The notes under the pieces are model-generated. The model searched no databases and was not told the DNA's origin. It saw nothing but the letters and a program-made list of their open reading frames with translations. Source: an uncultured Ruminiclostridium sp. (GTDB lineage Bacteria > Bacillota > Clostridia > Oscillospirales > Ruminococcaceae). Taken from it: DNA of 52,187 nt. The position numbers and the translations under genes were made by a program. Shown piece by piece: positions 44,592 through 52,122 of this stretch. Location of the stretch: positions 1-52,187 of the forward strand of contig CANQKE010000014.1 of the NCBI GenBank assembly GCA_947624435.1, written 5' to 3'. Positions within the stretch are counted from its first letter, which is position 1, and each line of letters starts with the position of its first letter.

Positions 44592-46835
44592 ATGGAGAAC
44601 AACATGGATAATATGATCGGGAAAAGGCTTGACGGAAGGTATGAGCTTATCGAGCTGATAGGTGCGGGCGGAATGGCCGACATCTACAAAGCAAGGGATA
44701 TAACCGAGGATAAGACCGTAGCCGTCAAGATACTTAAAAATGAGTTTGCCGGAAGCGAGGATTTTTTGCGGCGCTTCAGAAATGAGTCGAAGGCTATCGC
44801 GCTGCTTTCTCATCCTAACATCGTAAAAATATTCGATGTAGGCTTCAGCGACCAGGTACAGTATATCGTCATGGAGTACATAGACGGTATAACTCTGACT
44901 GAGTATATCAAGCTTCAGGGTGTGCTGAAATGGAAAGACGCCGTATTTTTCACTATTCAGATACTGCGCGCATTACAGCATGCGCATGACCGCGGTATAG
45001 TTCACCGTGATATAAAATCCTCAAACGTCATGATGCTGCCGGACGGAACGATAAAGGTCATGGACTTCGGCATCGCGCGCTTCAACCGCGAAACCGACAA
45101 GACTCTTTCCGAAAAGGCGATAGGCTCGGTGCATTATATTTCACCGGAGCAGGCAAGAGGCGAGATGACCGACGAAAAGAGCGATATTTATTCCGTCGGC
45201 GTAATGCTTTACGAAATGCTGACCGGTCAAAAGCCGTTTGACGGCGAAACTCCGGTATCCATCGCTCTTCAGCATATGCAGTCAACTCCTAAGATGCCCA
45301 GAGAAATAAACCCCGCTATACCCGAGGGACTGGAGGAAATAACCCTCAAGGCTATGCAGAAAGAGCCGTCGCAGCGTTATCAGACTGCCGGCGAGATGAT
45401 AAGCGATATAGAGGAATTTAAGAAAGACCCCAGCATAGTTTTTGAGTATAAATATCTTACCTCTGATGAAACTACAAAATATTTTGATAAGGTAACGCCC
45501 GAGCCGGAACAGCAGGAGGAGATCATTCCGTCCGACGATGAACAGTCGGAAGAGGATATTTACGACGATGAAGACGACGATGAGGTAGAGGAAAGGCGTT
45601 CGCCGTTGCTGCCGATACTGTTCGCTGTAGCGTCGGTATTTGTGATAATGACCGCATGGCTGATATTCACGATTGTTACCGGAAGTATCCCCAACACCAG
45701 CGGAAACGAGGACGAAATGACCATGCCTTCGCTCATCAATCTTACAATAGATGAGGTAAAGGAAGAGTATCCCGAGCTCCAGCTCAATATTGAAAGAGAA
45801 TACTCCACGGAGTACGCAGAAAACGTTATAATGGATCAGGAAACGCCGACAGGACGTACTATCAAGAAAAATTCCATTATAAACGTGACCGTCAGCGACG
45901 GGCCTAAGGAAGTAGAGATACGCGATTTCAGCAATCTGAGAAGTGAGGACGCTGTTCAGTCGCTTACAAAGGATAAGCTGAAAGCCAAAATAGTAAACGT
46001 CGAGGACGACGAGGTTGCCGAGGGCTATGTTATACGTACCGATCCGCCCGCCCACACCACGGTGGATCAGGGTACCGAGGTAAAGGTATACGTCAGCCAG
46101 GGAAGCGCTGATAAGCCTGTAAACGTTCCTAAATTCGTAGAAATGACCATTGAAGAGGCGCGTGAAGAAGCCGATAAGAAGCATCTTAAATTAGTAGAGG
46201 AAGAGCAGCCCTCAAATGAATATGAAGAAGGAATTATATTCAAGCAGGATCCCGCGCCGAACTCGGTAGTAAATCAGAATTCCGAAGTCAAGGTAATAGT
46301 AAGCAACGGCGAAAGCGTAACGCTTGAAAGCGAAATATCCGTTGAACTTCCCGCAGATGCCGCAAATACCGGAACATTCCTGTTCGAGTATTATAAGGAC
46401 GGCATGAAGGTCAAGGAAGAAAGCCGCGACATGATAGCGAACGCCGGCACCACCATCTCCTGGAAGGTGAACGGTTCCGAGGAAACACGCTATAAGATAG
46501 TTGTTACCAACGCCGCAGACGATTCGCTCCAGGGCACGCTGCTTGAGGTAGTGGTCGATTACAGCGATGATCCGCCGGTCCAGAATGTAATAGAGGAGAA
46601 TACCGGAATATTTGAAGAACTGCGGTATACGCCTCCCGAGACCGATCCTCCCGTAACGGCTCCGCCGGCTACAGAGCCTAAGCCCGTAACCACACCTGCG
46701 CCTCCGATAGTGACTACCACGCCGCCTCCGCAGCCGCCTGCTACAACACCGGCGCCCGAGACTCCTCCCGAGACGGTCAGCACTCCGGAGGAAAGCGAAA
46801 CACCGGAATCTGTTCCATCTGAAGAAGCAGAATGA
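44592..46835 (+). CDS. prkC: PASTA-domain Ser/Thr protein kinase PrkC
   Basis: A 747-residue membrane kinase: kinase domain (about 10-275; HRDIKSSN catalytic loop, DFGIAR), an acidic linker, one transmembrane helix (about 337-362), three PASTA repeats (about 375-565) that sense peptidoglycan fragments, then a beta-rich module and a Pro/Thr/Glu-rich tail of about 80 residues. B. subtilis PrkC triggers spore germination and dormancy exit. ATG at 44592 is given; ATG at 44604 is supported by GGAG six bases upstream and may be the true start. The long proline-rich tail is unlike Bacillus PrkC. Confidence 0.95.
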   Translation: MENNMDNMIGKRLDGRYELIELIGAGGMADIYKARDITEDKTVAVKILKNEFAGSEDFLRRFRNESKAIALLSHPNIVKIFDVGFSDQVQYIVMEYIDGITLTEYIKLQGVLKWKDAVFFTIQILRALQHAHDRGIVHRDIKSSNVMMLPDGTIKVMDFGIARFNRETDKTLSEKAIGSVHYISPEQARGEMTDEKSDIYSVGVMLYEMLTGQKPFDGETPVSIALQHMQSTPKMPREINPAIPEGLEEITLKAMQKEPSQRYQTAGEMISDIEEFKKDPSIVFEYKYLTSDETTKYFDKVTPEPEQQEEIIPSDDEQSEEDIYDDEDDDEVEERRSPLLPILFAVASVFVIMTAWLIFTIVTGSIPNTSGNEDEMTMPSLINLTIDEVKEEYPELQLNIEREYSTEYAENVIMDQETPTGRTIKKNSIINVTVSDGPKEVEIRDFSNLRSEDAVQSLTKDKLKAKIVNVEDDEVAEGYVIRTDPPAHTTVDQGTEVKVYVSQGSADKPVNVPKFVEMTIEEAREEADKKHLKLVEEEQPSNEYEEGIIFKQDPAPNSVVNQNSEVKVIVSNGESVTLESEISVELPADAANTGTFLFEYYKDGMKVKEESRDMIANAGTTISWKVNGSEETRYKIVVTNAADDSLQGTLLEVVVDYSDDPPVQNVIEENTGIFEELRYTPPETDPPVTAPPATEPKPVTTPAPPIVTTTPPPQPPATTPAPETPPETVSTPEESETPESVPSEEAE

Positions 46836-46851
46836 TTCGGAGAATATCAAA

Positions 46852-47745
46852 TTGAGTGTAATAACACATAAAGGCATAATAACGAAAGCTGTCGGGGGTA
46901 ACTACGATGTAGTCACCTCCGACGGTGTTATATGCTGTACGGCACGCGGAATATTCCGCAAAAATAAAATATCGCCCTGCGTCGGCGACAACGTAACGGT
47001 AGAAACGGACGAATCGGCTCAGCCGGTAATCACCGAGATAGCCGAAAGAAAAAACCATATCATTCGCCCGCCGCTTTCTAATCTTGACTGCGCGCTTATC
47101 GTTGTTTCCGCAGCAGAGCCTGCTCCTAACGCGTATGTCACCGATAAGCTCATCTCCATTTTTGAAAGCAAGGAGATAGAGCCGATACTTATCATTACAA
47201 AAAACGATATCTACAGCTGTGAAGAATTTGCGGAAATTTACCGCTCCGGCGGATTCAAGGTAATATACAGCGACGAAAGCGGCAGGGGACATGACGAGGT
47301 AATTGCGGCTGTATCGGGAAAGCTCTCCGCTCTGGTGGGAAATTCCGGCGTAGGCAAATCCAGCCTGATGAACAGGATATTTCCGGAGCTTAAATTCGAT
47401 ACCGCGCAGATAAGCAAAAAGCTCGGCCGCGGCAGACATACTACCAGAAGCGCCGAATTATATGCGCTGCCCTGCGGAGGATATATAGCGGATACTCCCG
47501 GTTTTTCCACCGTTGAGGTCAGTCGGTACGGATATGTAGATAAATCGCAGCTGCAATATACTTTTCGGGAATTTTCCGAATATATCGGTCAATGTCGGTA
47601 CAATGACTGCGCACATCTTAAAGAGACGGGCTGTGCTGTCACCGAGGCGGTAAATTCCGGAAAAATAAGCCGTTCCCGTTATAATTCTTACGTCAGAATG
47701 TACGAGGAAAGCAAAGAGCTGAACGAGTGGGATTTTAAGCAATAG
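46852..47745 (+). CDS. rsgA: Ribosome small subunit GTPase RsgA
   Basis: A 297-residue circularly permuted GTPase (YloQ): OB fold (about 1-65), G4 TKND near 123, G1 GNSGVGKSS near 163, G3 DTPGF near 215 and a C-terminal Cys/His zinc site (CRYNDCAHLKETGC). It acts in 30S subunit maturation. The start is TTG at 46852, about nine bases after CGGAGA. In Bacillus rpe follows; here thiN follows directly. Confidence 0.94.
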   Translation: MSVITHKGIITKAVGGNYDVVTSDGVICCTARGIFRKNKISPCVGDNVTVETDESAQPVITEIAERKNHIIRPPLSNLDCALIVVSAAEPAPNAYVTDKLISIFESKEIEPILIITKNDIYSCEEFAEIYRSGGFKVIYSDESGRGHDEVIAAVSGKLSALVGNSGVGKSSLMNRIFPELKFDTAQISKKLGRGRHTTRSAELYALPCGGYIADTPGFSTVEVSRYGYVDKSQLQYTFREFSEYIGQCRYNDCAHLKETGCAVTEAVNSGKISRSRYNSYVRMYEESKELNEWDFKQ

Positions 47746-47779
47746 TTTTTAAGGAGGAAGTGCCGTCAGGCTAAAAAAC

Positions 47780-48400
47780 ATGAAAAGTTGTTTTATTATA
47801 TGCGGCGGTCCGGAAAGCATAAGCAGCGTAAATATCCCCGCGGACAGCTTTGTTATCTGCGCTGACAGCGGGTATGACAAGGCGCTGTCCGCCGGTATTG
47901 CGCCAAATCTGCTTATAGGGGATTTTGACAGTATTTCGCTCATGCCGGATAATGATAACGCTTCCGAGATAATAAAAGCTCCGGCACATAAGGATCAGAC
48001 CGATACGCTGCTGGCGGTGACAGAGGCCGCCGACCGCGGATTTACCGATATTACGCTTGTCGGTGCCTGCATGGGCAGAACGGATCATCTTATCGCGAAT
48101 TTACAGACGCTTAAATATCTTTCACATAACGGACTTACCGGCAGGATATGCGGCGACAGCACCGACGCGTTTTTCCTAAAAGACGGCAAAACGGAAATTG
48201 CGCCGGATAAGTCTAGATATCTGTCCGTTTTTGCAATATCCGAGGAATGCGAGATAAGCATAGAAAACGCGGAATATCCGCTTGACCATTACAAAATGTC
48301 TGATTTTTATCCTATAGGGGTAAGCAACGAATTTACCGATAAGCCTTGCCTTATCACGGTGCATAAGGGTGAAGCGATAGTTTTAACGGTAAAAAAGTAA
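47780..48400 (+). CDS. thiN: Thiamine pyrophosphokinase
   Basis: A 206-residue ThiN that makes thiamine diphosphate from thiamine and ATP, a cofactor needed by Dxs. Visible are ICADSGYDKAL, LIGDFDSIS, the DQTDTLLAV motif and GRTDHLIANLQTL. ATG at 47780 is the only usable start in frame, yet the good AGGAGG (47751-47756) is 23 bases away. A four-codon frame GTG CCG TCA GGC TAA just before it may couple translation. No TPP riboswitch is visible in the 34-bp gap. Confidence 0.92.
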   Translation: MKSCFIICGGPESISSVNIPADSFVICADSGYDKALSAGIAPNLLIGDFDSISLMPDNDNASEIIKAPAHKDQTDTLLAVTEAADRGFTDITLVGACMGRTDHLIANLQTLKYLSHNGLTGRICGDSTDAFFLKDGKTEIAPDKSRYLSVFAISEECEISIENAEYPLDHYKMSDFYPIGVSNEFTDKPCLITVHKGEAIVLTVKK

Positions 48401-48455
48401 CCAAATTTCTTCCAGATGAATAAAGTGTAGTAAACTTAATTCGTCGGAGGGAAAA

Positions 48456-48614
48456 ATGAGACGCCGAAATCATCGCAAAAATTTTATACCGGCTATCATA
48501 CTGGCTTGTGTAGGTATCATTATCTGCATTACATATCTCTCCGCCGAAGTGCTGCTGCTGGTGTTGGCGGTGGCGCTGATAGCTTTAGGCGTATGGCTGC
48601 TGTTTTGCGGCTAA
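48456..48614 (+). CDS. 52-residue small membrane protein
   Basis: A short gene with CGGAGGG seven bases before ATG. The product has a basic N-terminus (MRRRNHRKNF) and two hydrophobic helices (about 11-27 and 30-50) ending in WLLFCG. No family recognised. It lies between thiN and spoVM, 16 bases before spoVM, and is probably co-transcribed. A sporulation role is possible from position only. Confidence 0.65.
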   Translation: MRRRNHRKNFIPAIILACVGIIICITYLSAEVLLLVLAVALIALGVWLLFCG

Positions 48615-48630
48615 TGAAAGAGAGGTACAT

Positions 48631-48714
48631 ATGAAGATCGTTGTATGGAAAAGCCCTAAGTTTTTAGCGGGATTTTTAAGATTTTTCTTCAAGATCAAAA
48701 AGACGGAAACCTGA
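48631..48714 (+). CDS. spoVM: Stage V sporulation protein M (SpoVM)
   Basis: A 27-residue peptide beginning MKIVVWKSPKFLAGFLRF, followed by a Phe/Lys-rich stretch. B. subtilis SpoVM is 26 residues with KLPKFLGGIVR at the same place; the amphipathic helix, conserved Pro9 and basic C-terminus are all present. SpoVM recognises the convex forespore membrane and anchors SpoIVA, which is also encoded in this window. AGAGAGG precedes ATG. Position after prpC-prkC-rsgA-thiN is exactly that of Bacillus spoVM, which makes the assignment secure despite the tiny size. Confidence 0.92.
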   Translation: MKIVVWKSPKFLAGFLRFFFKIKKTET

Positions 48715-48727
48715 ATAAAAGTCGAAA

Positions 48728-48758
48728 AGTATCTGCCTGTGCCGAAACGGGCAGATAT
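48728..48758 (+). repeat. 31-bp direct repeat, copy 1
   Basis: Matches 49006-49036 at 29 of 31 positions. The core GCCTGTGCCGAAACGGGCAG contains short pairing arms. Confidence 0.8.
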
Positions 48759-48807
48759 CAGCTTGTCGAAAAACCTCCCTGCGGTCGGTTTTTTCGCCAA
48801 GCTGACC

Positions 48808-48847
48808 AAAAAATGAGCAAGTATGTGTCAACATACTTGCTCATTTT
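48808..48847. terminator. Strong bidirectional terminator
   Basis: A perfect 18-bp stem around the loop GTCA, with TGAGCAAGTATGT on the left arm and ACATACTTGCTCA on the right, flanked by A and T runs. It likely ends the remA-to-spoVM transcription run. Confidence 0.93.
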
Positions 48848-49005
48848 TAATCGCATAATGAGGGTGAAAACCCTGATGGTTTTCCCCGTAGCTTATTTCT
48901 CGAATTGCGAAAGTAATTTGAGAAATGAGCGTAAGCTGTCCGCCGCACGGCGGCAGCATATACTCACTCTTTCCTTCCGGCTTTTGAACACTTTTTCTAC
49001 AGCCT

Positions 49006-49036
49006 AGTATACGCCTGTGCCGAAACGGGCAGATAT
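49006..49036 (+). repeat. 31-bp direct repeat, copy 2
   Basis: Second copy of the repeat at 48728-48758 (29 of 31 identical), about 250 bp downstream of it. Confidence 0.8.
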
Positions 49037-49084
49037 TTTTCAGATATTTCCATGCGGTAACAGCTAATTTTTTTGAAAAAAAGC

Positions 49085-49113
49085 TTGACAAAACGCTAAT
49101 GTTATGATATACT
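49085..49113 (+). promoter_or_regulatory. Sigma-A promoter of tRNA-fMet
   Basis: TTGACA (49085-49090), a 17-base spacer and TATACT (49108-49113), about 28 bases before the mature tRNA. Confidence 0.88.
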
Positions 49114-49141
49114 AATAAGGCGTTGAGAAAACGCTTATTAT

Positions 49142-49216
<75 letters not shown>

Positions 49217-49226
49217 AATATAAAAT

Positions 49227-49266
49227 TATACCCGCAATCGGCATTAAACCGTTTGCGGGTATAAAT
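49227..49266 (+). terminator. Terminator of tRNA-fMet
   Basis: TATACCCGCAA (from 49227) pairs with TTGCGGGTATA (ending 49263), followed by a T-containing tract. Confidence 0.85.
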
Positions 49267-49277
49267 CTTTATTATGA

Positions 49278-49390
49278 AACTTCCTCTATAGTCGTTTGAG
49301 TTAGGGGAAGTTTTTTATATCAAAAATTTCTTAAAAATTCTGTAAGATTTTCTGTTTTGGAACGCATAGATATATGAGCGGCGAAAATTT
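49278..49390 (+). repeat. Direct repeat A: terminator plus leader before the ECF sigma gene
   Basis: The block starts with a terminator-like stem (AACTTCCTCTA against TTAGGGGAAGTT, then T6; 49278-49316) and ends with GCATAGATATATGAGCGGCG. A second copy (51526-51615) lies after the next two genes; the copies are nearly identical apart from a ~19-base gap in copy B. GGAAC in this copy resembles an ECF -35 box. Confidence 0.85.
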
Positions 49391-49417
49391 ACAAAATTCC
49401 GTATCGGAGGTGACAGT

Positions 49418-49957
49418 ATGACGGATGCACAGTTGTTCGATCTTATAAGAAAAGACGCCGGCAAGGGAATTGCCGCCATAACACGGGAATACGGCGGTCT
49501 TGTTTATGCCGTGATAAGCCGCAAGCTGTCCGGCACTCACGTTGATAAATCGGAGATCGAGACCTGTGCCGCCGATACTATCAGTGAATTTTATCTTGAC
49601 CTAGACAAGTTTGACCTTAACAAGGGAAGCATAAAGGCTTGGCTTTGCACTATCGCTGTACATAATGCCGTTGACATTTTAAGACGTAATATGCCGCTTT
49701 CGCTGGACGAGGAAAAAGCCGTATCGGAACATTCACCCGAAAATGAGTTTGAAGACAGGGAAATGCGCCGCACCGTTCTTGACGCGGTAAAATCACTCGG
49801 CGAGCCCGACCGCGAGATAATCCTCAGAAAGTATTATCTCGGTGAAAGCTCCGTAAAAATCGCCGCTCGGCTTAAAATGACGGTATCAAACGTAGATACA
49901 AGGACCAGCCGCGCAGTTGAAAAGCTGCGGCACGACCTTGAGGACTGGAGGAAATGA
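49418..49957 (+). CDS. ECF-type RNA polymerase sigma factor
   Basis: A 179-residue sigma-70 family factor with only regions 2 and 4: region 2 about 20-90 (FDLNKGSIKAWLCTIAVHNAVDILRR) and region 4 about 115-172 (GEPDREIILRKYYLGESSVKIAARLKMTVSNVDTR). GGAGGTGA lies before ATG. The next gene overlaps its stop codon and has the layout of an anti-sigma factor. It probably controls its own operon. Direct repeats flank the pair. Confidence 0.9.
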   Translation: MTDAQLFDLIRKDAGKGIAAITREYGGLVYAVISRKLSGTHVDKSEIETCAADTISEFYLDLDKFDLNKGSIKAWLCTIAVHNAVDILRRNMPLSLDEEKAVSEHSPENEFEDREMRRTVLDAVKSLGEPDREIILRKYYLGESSVKIAARLKMTVSNVDTRTSRAVEKLRHDLEDWRK

Positions 49958-51471
49958 GTATGAGTAACAAAGACTTTTTTGATATATTGACCCCCCGCGA
50001 GCTTGACGAGATACTTCCGGACGATTTTGACGCGTCGCTCAGCAAGGCCGCATTAAAACGAATCGAAAAAAAGGCTCTCAGAAGCGCAGGGCTAAAAGCT
50101 CCGAAACTCAGGCTGACGGTCATCTTACCCGCCGCCTGCATCGCGCTTGCCGCAGGAGTGGGTTTGCTCGCTTTGTCGGCTATCTCTAAAAATCGGATCG
50201 GCGTAGAATATGTGGGAAGCTCTTCGGCAGTATCCGAGAACAGTATGACTTCCGGAGACGAGAGTATTGTGCAGACTGTTAAAACAAAACACAGTGACAG
50301 AGAGATCTCATTTATAGATTTTACAGACGGCACAACGCGCAGCGATAAAGTCAAATGTACGGAGCTTTCCGAATTTTATACCGACTTTGATAAAGCGGAA
50401 GAGCTTATGAACAGCGACACCGAACCCTATTACGGAAATGACGACACGTTATATTATGTCGACAAGGGATACGCTGCTGATAATAACAACGTCACCGATG
50501 ATAAAAGCTGGAATAATTATGTTATCGTATGTAAGCAGCAGGATGAAATTCTTTGGACGGTGAAATTTCCGACGCTCGGCAAGGACCGGGGAGATGATGA
50601 GCTTTCTATCGAACTGGTGAAAGAGACAGACGCCGGCGCTGCGGTGATAGGGCAGGTGACGCATTGGAACGAGGTGACCGAGAGCAGCTTGTCGCACAGC
50701 TCTGTACACGGGTTTGTTACACGAATAGATAAGGACGGCAACAAACTCTGGACGCACAATTTTGACCACGGCTTTAATGACGAATATGTGTTAAACGTCG
50801 TGGACAACGGCACTTCATGGACTGTGATAAGCGCGTGTGACGAATACAATATATGCGTTACCAAGCTTGACTTGAACGGTAATGAGCTGAAATTTGCTAT
50901 ATCCGAACCGGGATTCAAAATTCTGCATGCAGACAACGCCGTAAAGCTGGATAACGGATATCTTGTGCAGCTCTCAACCGATGAAGGCACACGGCTGGTA
51001 AGGCTCAGCGACGACGGAGATATCGTTGATGTTTTTGCCTACCGTGAAAGTGATGGATATGATTATACGATAACCGATATTGTAAAATCAGGCGATAAAA
51101 TATATCTGTCGGCATATTACGAGATCCCGTATCCGGAAAATTCGGTAAGTTCATATGCAGAGTCTGCTAATCAGCTTACTTCTATGCTGGTGGAGAGCAC
51201 TGCCGCGGTGCTGCTTATCTGCGACGCCGACAGCGGACAGGTGACAAGCTGCGTCTGGGCTCCCGCCGTATACTCAAGAAGACTGGAGATAACAGACAGC
51301 GGCATTATCTGGGATATTGAAAAAATATCCGGCGTCTCATTTTTTCCGTACGCCGATTCCTTCAACACCAGTATAAAATGTCGGGTCTACCGCTGTACCT
51401 TTGACAACAATAATGAACTTATAAATTGTGAGGACACCGGAAAGTATAATATGGTCTACAAAGTAGTTTAG
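49954..51471 (+). CDS. Putative anti-sigma factor with large extracellular sensor domain
   Basis: A 505-residue protein overlapping the ECF sigma gene by four bases (ATGA). Residues 1-50 are acidic and helical with a DFFDILTPRELDEILPDDF segment, like cytosolic sigma-binding regions; one transmembrane helix (about 53-76) follows, then some 425 extracellular residues rich in beta strands with repeated Asp-containing turns, resembling a beta-propeller. Anti-sigma function is inferred from order and topology. Its TAG stop codon uses the TA target and the first G of a 41-bp mobile-element remnant, so the original C-terminus may have been slightly different. Confidence 0.75.
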   Translation: MSMSNKDFFDILTPRELDEILPDDFDASLSKAALKRIEKKALRSAGLKAPKLRLTVILPAACIALAAGVGLLALSAISKNRIGVEYVGSSSAVSENSMTSGDESIVQTVKTKHSDREISFIDFTDGTTRSDKVKCTELSEFYTDFDKAEELMNSDTEPYYGNDDTLYYVDKGYAADNNNVTDDKSWNNYVIVCKQQDEILWTVKFPTLGKDRGDDELSIELVKETDAGAAVIGQVTHWNEVTESSLSHSSVHGFVTRIDKDGNKLWTHNFDHGFNDEYVLNVVDNGTSWTVISACDEYNICVTKLDLNGNELKFAISEPGFKILHADNAVKLDNGYLVQLSTDEGTRLVRLSDDGDIVDVFAYRESDGYDYTITDIVKSGDKIYLSAYYEIPYPENSVSSYAESANQLTSMLVESTAAVLLICDADSGQVTSCVWAPAVYSRRLEITDSGIIWDIEKISGVSFFPYADSFNTSIKCRVYRCTFDNNNELINCEDTGKYNMVYKVV

Positions 51472-51511
51472 GCATGCGGGAATCGAACCCGAGCCGCCTC
51501 ACGACGATGCC
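51471..51511. mobile_element. 41-bp mini copy of the MITE end, flanked by TA
   Basis: Identical at 39 of 41 positions to the left end of the 275-bp element at 31949. TA lies at 51469-51470 and 51512-51513, and the piece itself starts GGCAT and ends ATGCC. It looks like an internally deleted copy that moved or shrank between the same TA sites. Confidence 0.75.
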
Positions 51512-51525
51512 TAGATGTTTATATC

Positions 51526-51615
51526 AACTTCCCCTATAGTCGTTTGACTTAGGGGAAGTTTTTTGATGTCAAAAATTCTGTTTTGGAAAGCATAGATATA
51601 TGAGCGGCGAAATTT
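51526..51615 (+). repeat. Direct repeat B: second copy of the terminator plus leader block
   Basis: Copy of 49278-49390 with the stem AACTTCCCCTA against TAGGGGAAGTT (51526-51564 with the T run) and the downstream GCATAGATATATGAGCGGCG. It lacks about 19 bases between hairpin and leader and has GGAAA in place of GGAAC. It serves as terminator of the ECF operon. Confidence 0.85.
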
Positions 51616-51645
51616 TTAATAATGGCACATATTATATTGCAAAGT

Positions 51646-52122
51646 TTAACTTTGACATTTATCATCGACAAAAGCAAATTTATCCATTTCGCCGGAGTAT
51701 CCGCAAACACCCATGCGAGGGGAATTGGTTATAGGAAGAGTCAAATCACAAAGCTCCTCGTTTTTCTCAATACATTTCTCGCAATAATAAGGATTTTCAT
51801 TGTCATAATCTTCGAGGGCAATAAACTTAGCGGGAGCACCGCATTCACAGCAAGCAAATGTAATAGGAACGTTGCGAGCAAGAAGCCTGACCCCTTTTTG
51901 CTGTTTGCGATACACGGTGCCGACAACAGTAATAAGAGTTTCTGTCGGAGAGCCGAAATCATATTCGTGCAGAAGAACATTGCCCTTATTAAAATTTTCT
52001 ATCTTGCTTGTCTTGCTGACATTTTTGCGCTGCATGCTGAATGAGCTCATGTGTCCGCAGCATTCCAGCCATATTTTCCTTAAAAAGCTGTCCAGCGTAC
52101 TTAAAGAGCAACTTAGGTCAGT
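51646..52122 (-). CDS. Zn-ribbon protein, pRiA4b ORF-3-like fragment (5' end unclear)
   Basis: The frame from ATG at 52050 gives 134 residues with CCECG and CEKC (about 67-93), a probable zinc ribbon, and HEYDFGSPTETLITVVG, which recalls proteins annotated as plasmid pRiA4b ORF-3/IS1096 passenger-like. The same frame remains open upstream to a TAA at 52123-52125 and reads LDSFLRKIWLECCGHMSSF, which looks like conserved coding sequence with further cysteines but has no start codon. The gene is therefore probably truncated or frameshifted at its 5' end. Function unknown. Confidence 0.6.
   Translation of the reverse strand, partial: TDLSCSLSTLDSFLRKIWLECCGHMSSFSMQRKNVSKTSKIENFNKGNVLLHEYDFGSPTETLITVVGTVYRKQQKGVRLLARNVPITFACCECGAPAKFIALEDYDNENPYYCEKCIEKNEELCDLTLPITNSPRMGVCGYSGEMDKFAFVDDKCQS

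Larger units (their letters stand above)
48715..49141. other. 427-bp gene-free, hairpin-rich spacer
   Basis: No credible gene was seen. In order it holds a 31-bp direct repeat (48728-48758), a weak GGTTTT terminator-like stem (about 48769-48796), a strong terminator (48808-48847), hairpins at about 48863-48887, 48890-48933 (GCTTATTTCTC against GAGAAATGAGC) and 48938-48953 (CCGCCG-CA-CGGCGG), the second 31-bp repeat (49006-49036) and the tRNA promoter. The middle part could be a structured RNA or a decayed mobile element. Confidence 0.6.

Noticed and set aside
47746-47779. TPP riboswitch before thiN
   Set aside because: The gap is only 34 bases and lacks the conserved thi-box sequence.
51471-51511. 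tRNA-like 3' half on the minus strand (GGTTCGATTCCC T-arm-like)
   Set aside because: No anticodon arm, D arm or matching acceptor strand and no CCA; the same sequence forms the end of the 275-bp MITE.
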